Shown: positions 13,119-28,500, counted from the first letter of the stretch. The stretch is 64,000 nucleotides of DNA from Branchiostoma floridae (GCF_000003815.2 NW_023365886.1:80137-144136); one strand, 5' to 3'. Notes: a model not told the origin generated them from the sequence alone. Translations and numbers: made by a program.

Positions 13119-14904
13119 ATGTATTTGACATAATGCAGAGTGAAGTTATTGCTCTTGGTGACTGGTGTGTCAGTCTCAGTATTTCTGAATGTTTGTGGCC
13201 AGCATACATTCTAGCTCTACAACCTCTCGATGGATTGTAGTACTTGGTGATTGTGATGATATTAGACATAGGGAAAACAAAGGTCAAGCTGGATTTTGGC
13301 AATTGCAATATGAAAATAGGAATTGTGCAAGTGATTCTAACACCACAATCCCCTCCATCAAGAACAACGGCACCTGTCAGGAAGTGATGCAGCAAACACA
13401 CCTTTCACCTGCCAGCAGACAATTTAACAGTACCCCACTCTAACTCTTACAACATTTCATCCAACTTTACACCAAAGGACTCTCCACAGATCTACATGAG
13501 ATAGCATATAGAGTTAGTGGGCTGGGTTGTTGGCAAAGCCCAAAATAGTAAGTGCCTCAGACACCGTCACCCTATCTTTCAATCATATGATGTCAACAGT
13601 GTGTTAAAAGGGGTGACTCACTCCCCTGGTGTGTTTGGGGCCAAAACAGGTGTGTAGTATGTAGGCCATCATCAGCTTCGGTGGTCTGTTTATTCTGTAT
13701 TATTTACCGTGAAGTATCAGTTGCCTGATGACAAGAGGGGTCAGGTGTAAGAATGACTGCACTGTGCAAAGGAATGCACAGCTTAGTCAAGTGCCTAGTC
13801 TATCTCAAGGCAGGTGCATGTCTACTCTGTACATCCATGTTTTAAGTCAGGAGAGGATACAACTTCGACACTTCCAGGTGTCTCAGTGCACCAGATTTAC
13901 AGGCACCAGCAAAATGCTCAACCTTATTTGGGAATCCTGTTCCTCCTATTTGCTATATTTGCAACTCTTTGAAAATTAAAAACTCTCCGTCATGTCACCA
14001 TTATACAGAGTGATGACATCACCACCTGACCAGTGCTCCACCTGTCACACTGTGACAACCACACCCAGTCAATTTCAGCACAGAGCTCCTCTCATTAACT
14101 GAGCAAATACATCACAGTTTGAAATTTCAACCCGTTCTCTAAATTTTGTATGAAGTAGACCCACCCTAATTTCATATTGTAACAAAACAGGAAGTCCTCT
14201 CTATAAGCCCAACTATGTCCTCAATGCAAATTCAATTATGTGGTCATAAAATTGTTGCTGGTGTGGTGGCATTATCGGAAATTGATTCAGGATGTCTGCC
14301 AAGGCCTGGGAGGTTGTCCTTCATGTGTTGGTAAGTAGTGGGAGATGTAATACAGTGGATACATCAGTCAAGGCTGGGAGACCTGTCATCACTCCCCTGG
14401 GCAGAACCATCTCAACACTCTGCAACACATCACTAGTCTTATTTTTCCTGATGAAGTATGATATTTTTGGCACATGAAGGTATCAAACAAGCTTGAAAAC
14501 TTGAGTTGTTACAAGTCTTGGTTCGTAGACCCAATTTTTTATTTCTACGTTCAGAATGCCAGCTTAAAGAAAACTAGACTGGTTTTTATTTTTGTATAAA
14601 ACAGGCTGAAGCTGAAACGGATTTTAAGAATTGACCCTATCCATGCAAATACGCACTATAAAACCACATTATGAATGCAGGGCACGTCTTATGTGCAAGC
14701 AGTGACCCAACAATGGCCTCTTTCATTGAGTTGGGACTTTCTGGTCTCAGTTCAATGCCAAGGGTCATCCACACTATGCCTCTTGTCATCTAGGAAAAAT
14801 ATGAATTGTTCAACTTCACTGAGCACAGCAAGGAATACTGGTTGTTTGAAAATAGACTATGGGTTCTTTGAAAGTTAACATTTTCTAGCTGAATCGTTAA
14901 CCTT

Positions 14905-15120
14905 TATGTTTTTGGCGAAGTGTGTTGCCAGCATAACTTGAGAGGCTGTGGATGGATCCTTGTGTGAGGTTAGGGGTTGGGAAAACAAAGGCCAAGGTCC
15001 ATTATGGGCCACCTAGCGGCTTTCTATGGTACTGCAGCAGAAATTCTGATTTTGATATCTCAGTTCAATTTTTAAATAATTGCCAAATTTTAGTTATGAT
15101 TTTTGAATGATAAGAAAGTA
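14905..15120. repeat. Dispersed repeat family 1, copy b
   Basis: Diverged copy in the same orientation as 10404-10690. Shared landmarks are GTGGATGGATCCTTG, GGGAAAACAAAGGCCAAGG, ATGGGCCACCTAGCGGC and GTACTGCAGCAGAA. Confidence 0.6.
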
Positions 15121-16513
15121 TGAGGTCATGGACCTATTTTTTTATCATTCATCCTGTGCAAAAAATCATTTGTGCATGACGATTATTAAACAGAAAGAAT
15201 TTAGATAGTGTACATAAGACAGTATGAAATACATTTGTACATGCAGCGATGGTTCATTTTGTGAAAATAAGCACTATTTCCAGTTTCTGTTGGACAGCCT
15301 ATACATTGTGAATTATCCTGAGACTTGAAGAGAAAAGCTCAGGACACCATGACTGTGCTGAATGGATGAAAAGCAAAAATACACTGGTAACTGTGAATAT
15401 TTATTTGAAAATTAAGATCATGTATTGCAGCATTTAATTCCATTATTACTACTTACAGTAGACACCAAGTCTATCAATTTAGAATCATTGCAGCACACAA
15501 ATTCAATTTGTCAGTTGGACTCAAACAGGACTTTGTGCTTTGGACAATAGATATAGTCAACTTCAAGACTATAAAACACAACAGTGTTGTAACCAGCAAC
15601 TGGAAGATATCAAAATTTCAAATATTTTCATTTCATCTTTACCAACTTGTTCTCATTCACACATTTCATCAAGTGGTTTTCTTACCATCCCAATATTGTC
15701 TACAATAAGGTTGAGTACATTTACATCAACATAACATATGCATGATGCATACAACTTTGAAGTCCTTAAGGTGACAACATAGAAATTGATACAATCTGTC
15801 TCCTGAGTTATAACTCACGTAACGCATTAAAAATTCATATTCTATTAATGTAATTGTGCAAAAAAAAATCAATCCTTCGTCGTCAACAATGGTTATCACC
15901 TCATTACAATTAATTCTGCTGTCAGCATATCTGCTTAACAAGGAATAATATACCTCACGAGGATTCTGGATTGGTGCAGAGAGGAGTCACAAAAATGCAT
16001 TTTATAAGAACATTGGGAATTCAATTTACTTGAAAAAGGTAAGTTTTAAAAAAGTAACTTGAAATTAGAGCTTGAAACTATCAGTCACCTCTCACAGTTT
16101 CTAAATTTATGCCATTTTCAAGTTTTCATTTTTAAAGAATAACATTGATGCTGAAATAAGAATTGTTCAACTTTACTGAGCATAGAAACAATGGCAAACA
16201 TGTCACCATTACAGGCTAACGCTGGATCATATCTGCACACACAGTGAGATTTATCAAGAAAAAAATGCAACATAAAAAAAAGGCTCAATTTTACTTATTC
16301 AGTAAGAACAAAAATACTTGTTTGAACTTCTTAAAACAGAAGAAATATTGGCATGTTTCTTGGAAATGTACAGTTTCAGCCAAGAATAGTGCAGTGTGGT
16401 GGGCTAATGATGTAACCAATCAACATAAACCCATCAACAAATAGCAACATGCTGAACAGTAATGTTGATAGAAACTACTGGATAATCTACTGGAAGATCA
16501 CCATCATGATGGC

Positions 16514-19500
16514 TCAGTGCTTCAAGCCTGCTGCTGACAGCATTGCTGTGAATCTTGGCCCCCTCTCAATGAGAATGTCTTCATATGGCATCAACTGAGT
16601 CAGTTGGACCATCTGCTGTTTGTGGAAAACTGTTGGGAGTAACAGAGATTTCATTTTACCACTATCAAGTGCTTGATATCACAAGAAATGTAAAGGAGAA
16701 CATGAAATTGAATGACACTGGGACCTGCCTTGTTCTCAATATTTAGCTGATCACCAGCTATTCCCAAATCTGATTCAAACAATAACCAATCAATCTCCTA
16801 ACAGGTGCAACTATGTATAATTTATCCTAATGTTAGATCCCCTTAGATCAACCAGTAAAAGCCAAACAATTGTACATGGTATTGATAACTGGGAGGCCCT
16901 GGTTCAAACCTGGGTAGGGCACCTCAGTTGGGGTTGCATAAATAGTGAACAACCCCTCTGTGTAAAAAACTATAGTCTGCTGATATCTGGGAAACTTGCT
17001 GCCCTAAGTGATAATAGGTAGATATCATCATACCAAGACAGAAGTATAAGAAACGAGCAGCTGTTGCTCTGTCAGTCTCCTCAGGAGAAGCCAGGGTCTC
17101 GAATGTTGTTGAATCATCCTCATCTAATCTTTCTGCAATGGTCCTGTAGCAGAAATGTATGGTGTTGGTAAAATCTTAGCCATGCCAGTCTAAATTACAA
17201 GATTTCAGCATTTTCCCAACATTCATTTTAAGTGCCAATCCATCCATGTATCCAATTATTAGCCACCCTTTTTTATATCATATGTCAGGACTGTCTGCAG
17301 GACCCATCCCTCTATCAAAGGGCAGAACATGCTTATTGAGATGGATTGAGATTTCACCTTATCCATCTGAATTCCATGACATGATAGAAATTCAACAGAT
17401 AATACACGGCATTAACACCACCGGGTGTCATAATACTGCCACATGAGAAAAAAATCACGAATCTTTAGTTTTAAAAAGATGTACCAATGCAGCATCAGTA
17501 ATACACTCAAGATATTTAGGTGTTCCAGACAATCTTGAGCAGGCCTCTATAACTGTGATTTGACAGTTTTATGGCACCCAGTGGAATTATGAGAGTGAGG
17601 CAGTGAGGCAGGACATTAGCATTTCAAATCAACACCAATTACTGTAAATACATTTAAGTTCGAGGGGATTTAATTTCGCGGTAACACCATAGACTGCGGC
17701 CTAATACTATAATAGAAAAATGTTTGCGGTTACAGGTTTTAAGTTTTACAAAAACCGTGAACATTAATCCACCGCGAGAATTTCTATGTCACTCAGAAGA
17801 AACAGCTATATTACCTGGTTGCCACGTCCCTGGATAGTTTGGATTTGACCGGAGGAGACCGAGGGCTGAAGCCTGGTTCCACAGGCTGACAGAGCTCGTT
17901 GACAGGAGACTCCTTGCTGCTGACGTCAGCCGTATCGCTAGCGTGACCCTCCGCGTGACCCTCCTGCTGGGGGCTGACCTCGGGCTCCTCTGGGGAGCGT
18001 GGTTGGTCTGGCTCAGGGATGTCTGCAGAAAAGTCGGCAATCCTTATTCTCTATCTCAATAGTTAAGTCTGAACGTAATCAACAAGAGAGACTATAAGAA
18101 TAGAAGAAGCTGTTGTGTTGTCTTTGGCCAGGACAGTGCCACATTGATAGACTGGCACTATACTTAGACTGGTGCTATACTATATGCTGTGGGAAGTATA
18201 AAACTGGTGGCCTCATGGCATAAGTATAATTTGGAGAATATTTGCATAAAAGCTGCATTTCCTAAACTTGATCATTCCAACTGTTATCACAACCACAACT
18301 GTTGACAGGCTCATTTCCAAATATCATCACAGTTGTATATGAAAATCATGCAGTCATGTTGCCAACTGGAGTTCCCAGTAAACTATATGTAGTATGTTCC
18401 ATAGTAACAACAGTCCTTTCAGCTAAAACCCACTATATAATCTTACCTGGTGCTGGTCCAATTGGTCCAGGTTCTTCTGGTACGTCATATAGGATTGACG
18501 GCTCAGTTGTCCCACTGTACACAGGACAGGACAGATGTCAACAGAGAAATGGCATGTCAGAACATTTACAGCAAGTATTGATAATCAGAGTAATGTGCTT
18601 TTGAGACTTGTCTTTAAGATGGCCACCAAATGGTGTGTTCCATTACTTGTTACTGGAAATACCAGAATGATCTTTAATGCCTCCTCTGTAAACGAAGAAG
18701 AAACTTCCATTAACATGTCAGAGGATAGGACTATAGTGGCCTGAAGCATGTCAGAATCAATATTGATTGTCCCAGAAGGGATCCTGCAATCTTACCTTTT
18801 AGTTGGGAGGCTTTCTCTTGGTCTTCGTTCAGAACCACTATCAGACGTGCGGCTCACATCTACAGACAACGATCACAAACTATTATTGACAGCCATTAGA
18901 TTAGTGAACACTACACATTGGTGCCGGTTCATTTTCCTACAGGAAAATCTGGTAGAGGGGGAACATAATAATAACCTGGAGATGAAGTAGATAGCAAATA
19001 TCAAGGGTTGTTTTATCTGAATACAAATATAATGCTATTGACATGAGTGATCTAAGAGAAAAGTCACATTTCTCTAAAGTTTTAATGTTCTTTGATGTCT
19101 GGTCAGCACCAAGGACAGGGTAAACTAAATTTCTCATTTAGCAGATGATACCGGATCAAGACCAAGCATATAATCTCATATGTCTTAATTGACCAAAAGT
19201 TGACCAGTGATGCTGGTGTGGTCAACATCCTGTAATATATCAATCCAAGAAGAAAATTGCACACATTAAGCAATAACGAAGTTATGTAGCCCACTAATAC
19301 TTGTAAGGTCTAGTAATGAAATGATTCTGTCAGGTCAAATAAATCTTCCTCCCTGAAAAAATGCATGTAAGGAGATCTCCAATACAACCTCCTCCTAGAA
19401 TGTACTCCTGCATATCTAAAAAAAAGCAAAATAAAGTCTGCTGCACAATCTTGTACACACAAACATCCTAAGATGTAGTCTATCTCTGACAGTAAAGTTT

Positions 19501-22500
19501 AATCCACCTACCTGGGAAGGACTCTTCTGAAACGTTCAACCGGGGACGTTTGCCACCACTCTCTGACTCAAAGGTCTCATCTCTAGGTACTTCTGGATCC
19601 GGATCCCTTTCCTTGTGAAATGAAGGAGACATTCATTAGCCTAGTATCCAGCCGTACTATAGCTCCCGAGTCTCTTCTGTCCTCTCTGCTAGATACGTGG
19701 CTAGACAGTCATTTGGTAACGTTGGTTCACCATTATCCGCAGGGTAACCTATTTACGTTTGTTTTTAATGACAGGGTATTTAGGAATGTCAAGTTGATGG
19801 ATGGTGGTTTCAAATTACAACATTTGAAAATATTGCAATTTGAAACAATCAATTATAGACTTGATATCCCTAAATACTGTTTTAAAAACAACAGATATAG
19901 GTTACCCTGCGAATAAAGGTGAACTAGCATTATATGCCAACATTTGGCAGGGCTTCACCTTTCTGGTTACAGGATACTGTTGCGGGGCTTTGGTGGAAAA
20001 TTTGGTGTTGTTTCCCTGAATTTCTAAATTGCTTTTAGGAATAAAAGGCAAAAATAACAGGTGTGAAAAAAAAGGGCTGCAGGAAAATGTACAGATTGAC
20101 AAAAAATTGTCCAAAGTATTGACCTCTCTGATATATTCTCATCACCACAACATTTTTTGTTAGTCTCTTGGTGCCCACAGTCCCATAGGAGACAATGTTT
20201 CCTTTCACACACCATTGGCAGAAGGCAAAATCTTTCCAACAGATCAATTAAAAGTGTACTTACCTCAGGAGACAATGGTGAGGTTGTCGTATCGCTATCT
20301 GAAAAAGAACAACAACAAAATAAATGTAGCATCTTTTGTAAATCAATATAAACCCAGTAAAATTTTACTTGTGTTAAATTCAGACCAGTTGAATGACAGA
20401 TGAAACTTCAAAATGATCTTAAGTTGCGAAAATATCCGTTTCCCAAGTTGCTTCATGAATGAAACGTGATGAATGAAATTTTGCTTGCTTACTACCTTCC
20501 ATTTGGAAACTTTATTCAGTCTGCCAGGCACTAGCATAGATTTGTTGTGTAGAGCCTCTTTAGTAGTTGGACTGTGACTTTTGTTCTCAGTGTCAACATC
20601 CATTGATCTAGACTAGGTCAGTGCAGCACTTGAGCAGGACCACTGAGGAAGCCACATGAGTGAAACCAGTCTGTATGACAAGCTGAACACAGTTCTAAAT
20701 GTAACTCTGAGGCTCTGTTTGTTAAATGTAACGCTAGTTCGCCTTTATCCATTGTGGTAACCTATATCCGTTGTTTTCACAAGCTGGGTATTTAGGGCTA
20801 TCATGCCGACGAAATGTGAGTTCAAACTGCTATATTTTGAAAACATTGCAATTTGAAACCACCGTACGTCGACTTGATATCCCTAAATGCGTTGATTTGA
20901 AAAACAATGGATATAGGTTACCCCACGGATAAAGGTGAACTAGCGTTACTGAAGGAAGACAACCGTGCCAAGCATACAGGCTGGTCTGAGAATTCCTCAG
21001 CCCCATGTATCTAATGATGAAGTGATAGTACCTGTCTTCTGTAGATTACGGAACCGTGCAGCAGGTATCTTACGCTGCCACACGCGAAGCAAGGCTGGGT
21101 GATGTAACCCTGAAAATGTGACACATGTAAGTACAAAATATCATGTTCTGATACTGGACAGAGTTACATGTATGTGATGTGTAAATTGAATGGTATGGCA
21201 TATTATTTGGATGGTGACATGAACTGGACTCTTTTACTGCAAGATATAAGAAATTGTTGAGAACAACACTTATCAGTGGAACATCATAGCTAAGGAACAA
21301 GTCACATGCTCCGAGAGCATGGCTAGAAATGCAAAGGCTGCATATTCCACACAGAGGAGAAAGAACACAAAATCTAATCTGAATAGAAGAACAAGCTTAA
21401 AGTACTAACTTATACATGGCTGGTTGAGGAGTTGCTCTGCTGTTGGAGGTGGAGGTCTGGGGTTTGCAAGGACCTACAAGGAGCAGATAGCAGGTCAGCA
21501 CCAAGGGAAGGACAGTACAGGGAGTACAGGACAGAGGTAAGTGATTATTTCATTCACCTGGTGTATCATTGCCACCAGTAGGTATCCATTCTGAGTAATC
21601 ATGCTGCTAACATTTTACGTCCCTTCCAAAAGACAAATGCAATACCTTACAACATGTCCTAGCTGAGCCAACCCCGAGATCAAACTCAGGCCCTAAGGAT
21701 CCACGGAATTGGATCCAGATGGCCAAGCAGCGGGGTTACATTACCTCTTGGCCACCTAGACATGTATATGGTTGCTAAATAATTCCAGGACTCACATTTG
21801 CTTCTTTTACTTATGTCACTTGATGCAGACAGACATGGAGACTCACCAGCTTTGCCAGGGTGTGCTCGGGATGGGCCAGGTTGTCCCTGACATCCTCCCG
21901 GGACATCTGTGTGTCTGTATCTATCTGAAGACCCCGCCCAGGCCGGGTGGGGCGGCGGGGGGGAGTTTTCAGAATATCGTCTAGATTGAGAGGAGGCAGC
22001 TCCAGCTAGCCAAAATAAAAGAACGTTAGTAATAGTACTGTGAGTTCATTTAGTTTTGTGATGGTTTTGTTTCTCGGTAGGCACAAGAAGGTTTTTGCAT
22101 AATAGTGCCACATGAGAAAAGTACAAGAATTCGACATTATTGAAAGGGATGTACCAATGTGGCATCAGTAATCCTTATAGGCCTATACACTTAAGACAAT
22201 CTTGAGAAAGCCTCCATAATTTCTTTTTATGGTGGTACATGTATCATGGCACCTGGTGGAAGTATGAGGGTTAGTTATACAGAAATACAAAAAATACAAA
22301 CCTCTCTGGTGCGGGTTCTTCTCTCATCTTCTGCAAAATGAATAGCATCAGGCATTGAGATCTCTTTGTCATTAAAAGAATCATCACTAGTTTCAACCAT
22401 TTCTAATCATTTACCTCTCCCTTTGAAAATTTTTAGAAGACAATAAAATAGTCCATGTGTATGAAGGGGATGCAACAAGCTTTTCTAACTGTCATGAAGA

Positions 22501-25500
22501 ACGTGATATAAGATATAATGTCCTTGCTGTCACCAGATAGTAAATATTAGTTCCCAATTTTATTATTGAATATGTATCTAATTTGAATCATTAAAGAAAA
22601 AAAGCCCAGTTTTCATACACAGGGCAGATTACAAAGTGCCATTTTTGTATGCATGAGTTAATGATTGCACATTTAGTACCTGAGGATGAATGTTCAGGGA
22701 CTGATGGAGCTTCCCCTCTATCACTAAGATAAATGAAGAAAACATGTCAGTCAGAGAAAATGTTCTCAAATGTTAACATTCTTACATCATTTCAATCATT
22801 GTATTTGTTTCACAAATTATTACAAGGAGAAACTTTGAAATAAGTCCCTATCAAGCTGAATTTATACACATGTGACGTACAAAGAACATTTCTACTTGTC
22901 GCTGTGTGCGGTGTGCGGTCTAACTGGGCTCAACCCAGAGACCCCGGCAGCAGTATAATCAAACAATGGATAGTGAGTGAGTGAGAGAGCTGATAAAAAA
23001 ATTTAAGCTCCAATGTTTGTTTGCTTATACGTACATAGGGGAATGATCAGCTGGCGACTCCTTCTCTTTTTCTGGTTCTCTAGGCTCAGAACGTTCCTGT
23101 TGGTAAGGTAAGCACTTCTCAGTCATCAAAGAAAATATCCCCATATCAGCTAACTTGCCATCACAGTTGTACAAACAGGTTTCTCTGAGATGACGTGTTT
23201 CAAAGAAGCCAAAACACTGAAGATAACTTCCTGAGTACCAATTCTAAAGAAAAAGCCTTTGCTCACATCTGCTATCACAAATGTAGAATGTCATCTCAAA
23301 AAACTCCAACTACAACATACTTTTCTTTTCTTATCCTCAGATTTCTTCTTCTTGGTCGCAGGCTCCTCCCCCTCGGTCCTGTCTGGTGGAGGGTGGGTTG
23401 GCAAGTCCACGGGCAGAATACCCTCCTCCCCTGGTGAGAACAGTATGTCATCCTTTTCTGGAGGTAGAAGGTCATCATCCAAATCTGTCACCTGATCAGG
23501 GACAAGAAATTGTACTCATGGTAAACAGGGAAAGGAGGTTTTCACACTGTTATAAGTTTGCAGTTGAAACTGTAGTACAGTAGTAATACATAGTGTGATG
23601 TCTCAAATATGTGGCGACTTTTTGAAATTGTGCAAAATAGAACCACTGCAAACATTTCAAGATTTACAGTACATGTATATGGCAACCCACATCAAAGAGC
23701 CAGGTTATCATCTTCAGTTAGAACAGCAGGCACAAGCTCATCACAAGAACAATAGACATTCCTGAGTTAAGCCTCACCCAGGTCACGTGGCTGGTTGGCT
23801 TTGGTCATTTGCACCTTTGCCAGCTCTGTACAATGCTACCAGTTCATTCTACCATTACTACCACTAGTGCCACCATTGCGTGGTTGTTAACTATTACGTG
23901 TGTATATCGTCTAGTCTTGCAAGTGAACAATCTCTCTAATGCAAGGGGATGGTGTCAAACCCTGGTTACAGTAAACAAGAATGGATTAATAAGCCGTTCT
24001 CCTAGCAAGAATTGTAGCTTCAGCAGGCACATAAACTTTCTCACAAAATAGTTATCACCCCAACTGTATGCATACAGTATGTAGTATCAAATAGCCATAC
24101 TACAGACGTAACTAATTTCAGCCATCAAAGTAGTTGGAAATGTCAATGGTACTGAAACAAGTTGTTGAGAAAGTTCAAGGTAGCAAGTTTCGCACAAGTT
24201 GATGCACAGAAGCAAAGGTTTATGCAAGGTATGCTAGCACAGAACTGTACTGTATATTTGTGTCATCTTCTTAAAGGAAGAGAATCATACCATTCAATAA
24301 ATGGTCCATGTCATTTTTCTTACAGACTTAACATTGCACCTATAAACATATGACCCACCATTTCAGGTATTTTTCAGAGCTAGGACTGCTCTATTTTACC
24401 CACCCATCTCCAAGTGTTGTTACTCACCGGAAACGGCAGTTCTGGTGGAACAATGTCCTCAGGTGGTAGGGAGATGTCTTTTCTGTCCTTCACTTGGGTC
24501 TTGTCCTGTTCTGATCATCGACAAATAAGAAAACAGCATAAAGCAAAGCCAGCCTGCCAAATTTAACAAAATACATAGCAAAAATTTAGCGTGGCATGTT
24601 GACAGCACCCCCATTGCTACATGTTGTATCCTCTGTAGATTTTATTGGGAAGAGTATGTTAATTTGACGGTGCAAGCACTAATTCTCCTGCAACAGGTGT
24701 CCTTAAGAATGTGTGACAAAAAAGTGACAGAAGGAATTGGAGGGTCCAGCTAAGAGTTCAGATTTCTCATGATCTGCTGAAAATGGCATTTTATACGAGC
24801 ATGGCTGGAAAGCATATGAAGTACTGTGGGTTCTTTAGAGCCATTTTTACTCGGAAAAAATTACTCCCATAAAATTTACAAAAAGTACAGAGGTTGAAGA
24901 AACTGAAAGTCAGTTGCTCTTAAAGCTAGAGAGATTATCCCATAGTTCATATATATGGCTTTTCTGCTTCAGAAGTTTTTCTTGGAACAGACAGTTGCTA
25001 GACCTGAGGGTGCGCAGCCTCAAATTGAGACCCCAAATAATCTGGGGTGTCCCCTTTTAGTGTCTTCACCTGAAGGACTAGCTGGAAAGAGTGGGGATGG
25101 TGACTTCCTGCTCCTCCCTGGCCACCATTCCGGGGTCGGGGGGTCCTCCGGAAAATGGATGATTTTCTGGGGAAACAAATTGATATTAGGTTTTATCGCC
25201 TTGTACGATTTACTTCTCTTTTAACTAATGATACTTCTTATCTGCAAGCTATCCAAAAAAAAAGGGATCTGATTCCCCTGTGTATATTGGGTAATGTCTT
25301 GACAACTTTTAGCTATGAATTTACACGATATATCGGCATAGAAACCATATCTTGACAGTAAGTTTTTCAAATAGAATGCTAAATGCATATAACGTTACCA
25401 GCATAATTTTGTAGTGAGGTCAGTATTCTTTGTTGTTCACAGTGATCAATGTATTACCATGGGAACGACATTGAATATTGGTAAGCTGATGCACAATAAT

Positions 25501-28500
25501 CACAAATGAAGAATTTTTTTTACTTTTAGCATGCACTTTTGGTTTCCACTTTTATCGTTTGGAAGTGCTATAATGCTATGGCAGCACTTAGCAGTAATAA
25601 TGACAACAAAATACTCACTATGTCTGGCAGGAAGGCCGGGTCTATCATGTCCTCTGAAACATTCAGGCGGCCAAACTCTGGGTCCAGTTCCACCAGCCCT
25701 GGACTGTACAAGTCCAGAGGGTCCTCCAATCTCAGAGCTTCTGTTGGTCTGTACAAGCATCAGAACAATTAGGCCTTTTAATCACTAACATAGCCAGGAA
25801 AACAGTGGACTGGGTTTCATCCCCGCTAAAGAATCAACTGGACATTGCATTGAGAAAAGCTCCTTGATTATACACGTACAGCAGAACAGGTAGTTATAGA
25901 ACTGTCTGGGAAGCTGACCTACACATGGTCCATTCTGTAAAGTCCTGGACACACACACTCCCAGAAATACCAATGAGTCCATGTAACCTTTGCTCCTTAT
26001 AGATATGCAAAGAAGTCTCATATTAGCATAATAAGCAGATGAGTTGCAAATATCCTTCTTCAGGAAGTTATTGTAGGATTTCCTCATTAACTATGCACAA
26101 TGATATCAAAACTTACAGAGTCTGTGTTTGATGACATTCATATTCATCTAACATACATGTGACACTAATATGATGATGAACCTGTCATCATAAAAGGTAC
26201 ATGTATTATTAAATTTTCTCAAAATTATGCATATTAGGCCATGATTTGCATTATCAATATCTATCAATGTTTCTCTCAAACCAACATGTAAAAAACATTA
26301 TGTTCCTGTCATTTAGCACAATTGAAATATGAATTGTAAGTAATCAAGCTAGTCAAGTCCTAATTTTTCAAAGTTACCAACAGGTCACTCATCGCTGCTT
26401 GAAATTCTGCAACTAAAATGCCACAGCAGCTACAACGAAAGTAGCTAGAGAGCCGAAACTTATATCACTTCTTTCTGGGCACAAGGCATATATAACCACC
26501 CAATATCATGTACCATGGGAGCTACTGAAAGCCCATAATCTAGTCATTTCTTCATTCTGCCAACTCCTACCAACATATTATATATCATAAAGATCCATCC
26601 ATGACTTATTGCTTTTGCTGTTCACAGACAATCACATGCACACACAACATGAAAGCATATTTCTATATTACTAGTAACTTCTTGGTGAAGGTAATAAAGA
26701 TCACTCTGCTGTCCTGGCAGCAGCAAAACATTCAACATTGCCATCTGGCAGACCTAAAGAGAACTGCAAGCCTAACATCTTCCAAAAGATCTTTCTCTAC
26801 ATGTACAACTGGCATGGAAATGCAATCACAGGGACACTTGTTTCCCACTTTGATTCTGCACTGCCAACATGGCTCCAGTCTTACCTGGCCGGTGTCCTCA
26901 TATCGATGTCCTTGGTACCTCCAGGTACCATACGACGCCCTGGTCTCTTAGGAATAAACTTACTTTGAAGCGTCATTGCATCACCTAAAGAAGCAGGTAA
27001 ACATGGTATACAGTTAGAGATATGTTACAAAGCTGTATTACTTGTGTAACAACATGCATATAAAAAGGATGCAGCACAAATAGATGATGACAATGATGAT
27101 GATGATGGTAACAAGGATTCAAAGAATTGTTAAAAGATTTAGTTTAACCTATTCATGCCAAAATATTTCATATTTGCTCTTTATATCTAAGTTTCATGAA
27201 AACTGTTGTATTAACCTTAAAATTTGAAGCTGTAGAGTGTAGTTTCGTCACAATTTTTGCATCAATATTGTGTTGACAGGTTTTGCTGACATTCTATTTT
27301 ATTCTGTTGTTCATCTGATTTTTTACTGTATAACGCTAGCTCACCTTTATCTGCAGGGTAACCTATATTTGCTGTGTTTACCCACACGATGTCAACGAAT
27401 ATCAAGTCGACGGACGGTGGTTTCAAGTTGTAATGAGTTCAAACTACTGTAGAAACTACCGTCCGTCGACTTGATGTCCCTAAATACCCGTTATTTAAAA
27501 GCAACGGATATAGGTTACCCTGCAGATAAAGGTGAAATAGCGTTACCTACTGATATCTTAAGGTTCCCAAGTGAACCTATTCCCCAAAAACTGAATTTCG
27601 TGTCCGGACTGTTGTAAGGTCTATCTTTGCAAGCTTGTACACTTACTGTACAGATACTCAGCATGTTTCCCGTGCACCAGGGTGATTCCGAACATCAGCT
27701 GAGCAGTCAGATATAGGGAGAAACGAGGGAAGCCACCACGGACGCTATGAGAATTCTCGGGGAAGTGGATGAGGATTTGTTCACTGAGAAGGAAAAGTGA
27801 ACAGACACATCATACAAATGGAATCTAGTAACTCACTAGAAACATTAAATCATCACTGACTTATGTGGATAAAGATTAGACATCCAGGTAACAAGATATG
27901 CCAAATAGGAATTACTCAACACTGACGAAAGATAACGGACTTGCAATTGACTTCTGACAGCTTTTGGCCCATTGCTGGCGTCACACATTCAAAACGTTAT
28001 GTGTCCACAGCAATTGGCTCAGATAACTTTCCGAGTTGGTCGTGAATTCCGATGAGTCCAATTTTGCGTTGGAGAACAGGTAGTTTTACCAACTTGGATG
28101 AACTTTCATACAAGCAAAACTAACATTACAATGTTTGAAATATTGAAAGCAAAGACCCTAAATCGTACCATGTCTTGGTCACATTCACAGTGCTGTAGTC
28201 TCTCCGGGTTAGGTCTCTGGCTCTAGTAGCAGCAATCCTATGAATTGTGAGGTCACATGTCACAAAGGTTTAAATCTTTTCAAAAGGAAGATTATCTTTA
28301 ATTAATTTCACAGCACTGTTTTTTAAAGTTCATCAACAATGGAAAAAAAGATTCGCTGTTGATTTCACAACATGTCATCTGGATAACATTAGATGCAAGT
28401 AACGCTAGGTGGAATATTTGATTACATGCCTTGAAAACTGTTAACGTTATGACATAGAAAATAAAGTTTCAAGTCTTAACAATGTGGTTTTTGTTATGCT

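Larger units (their letters stand above)
4110..16513. other. Gene-poor interval between ARF6 and REC8
   Basis: No exon with a recognisable protein and matching splice sites was found on either strand in these 12 kb. Open frames are short and not protein-like; the longest run to about 105 codons (for example 8468-8788 and 11442-11768) and resemble no family known to me. The stretch holds the repeats listed separately (7462-7771, 8021-8234, 10404-10690, 14905-15120), the assembly gap at 13012-13118, and otherwise unremarkable AT-rich sequence. The distal 3'UTR of REC8 probably lies at its right end. Confidence 0.5.

Noticed and set aside
27901-27960. Second hammerhead candidate beginning ACTGACGAAAGATAACGGA
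   Set aside because: The start resembles the 62953 motif, but no closing stem II or GAAAC core follows.
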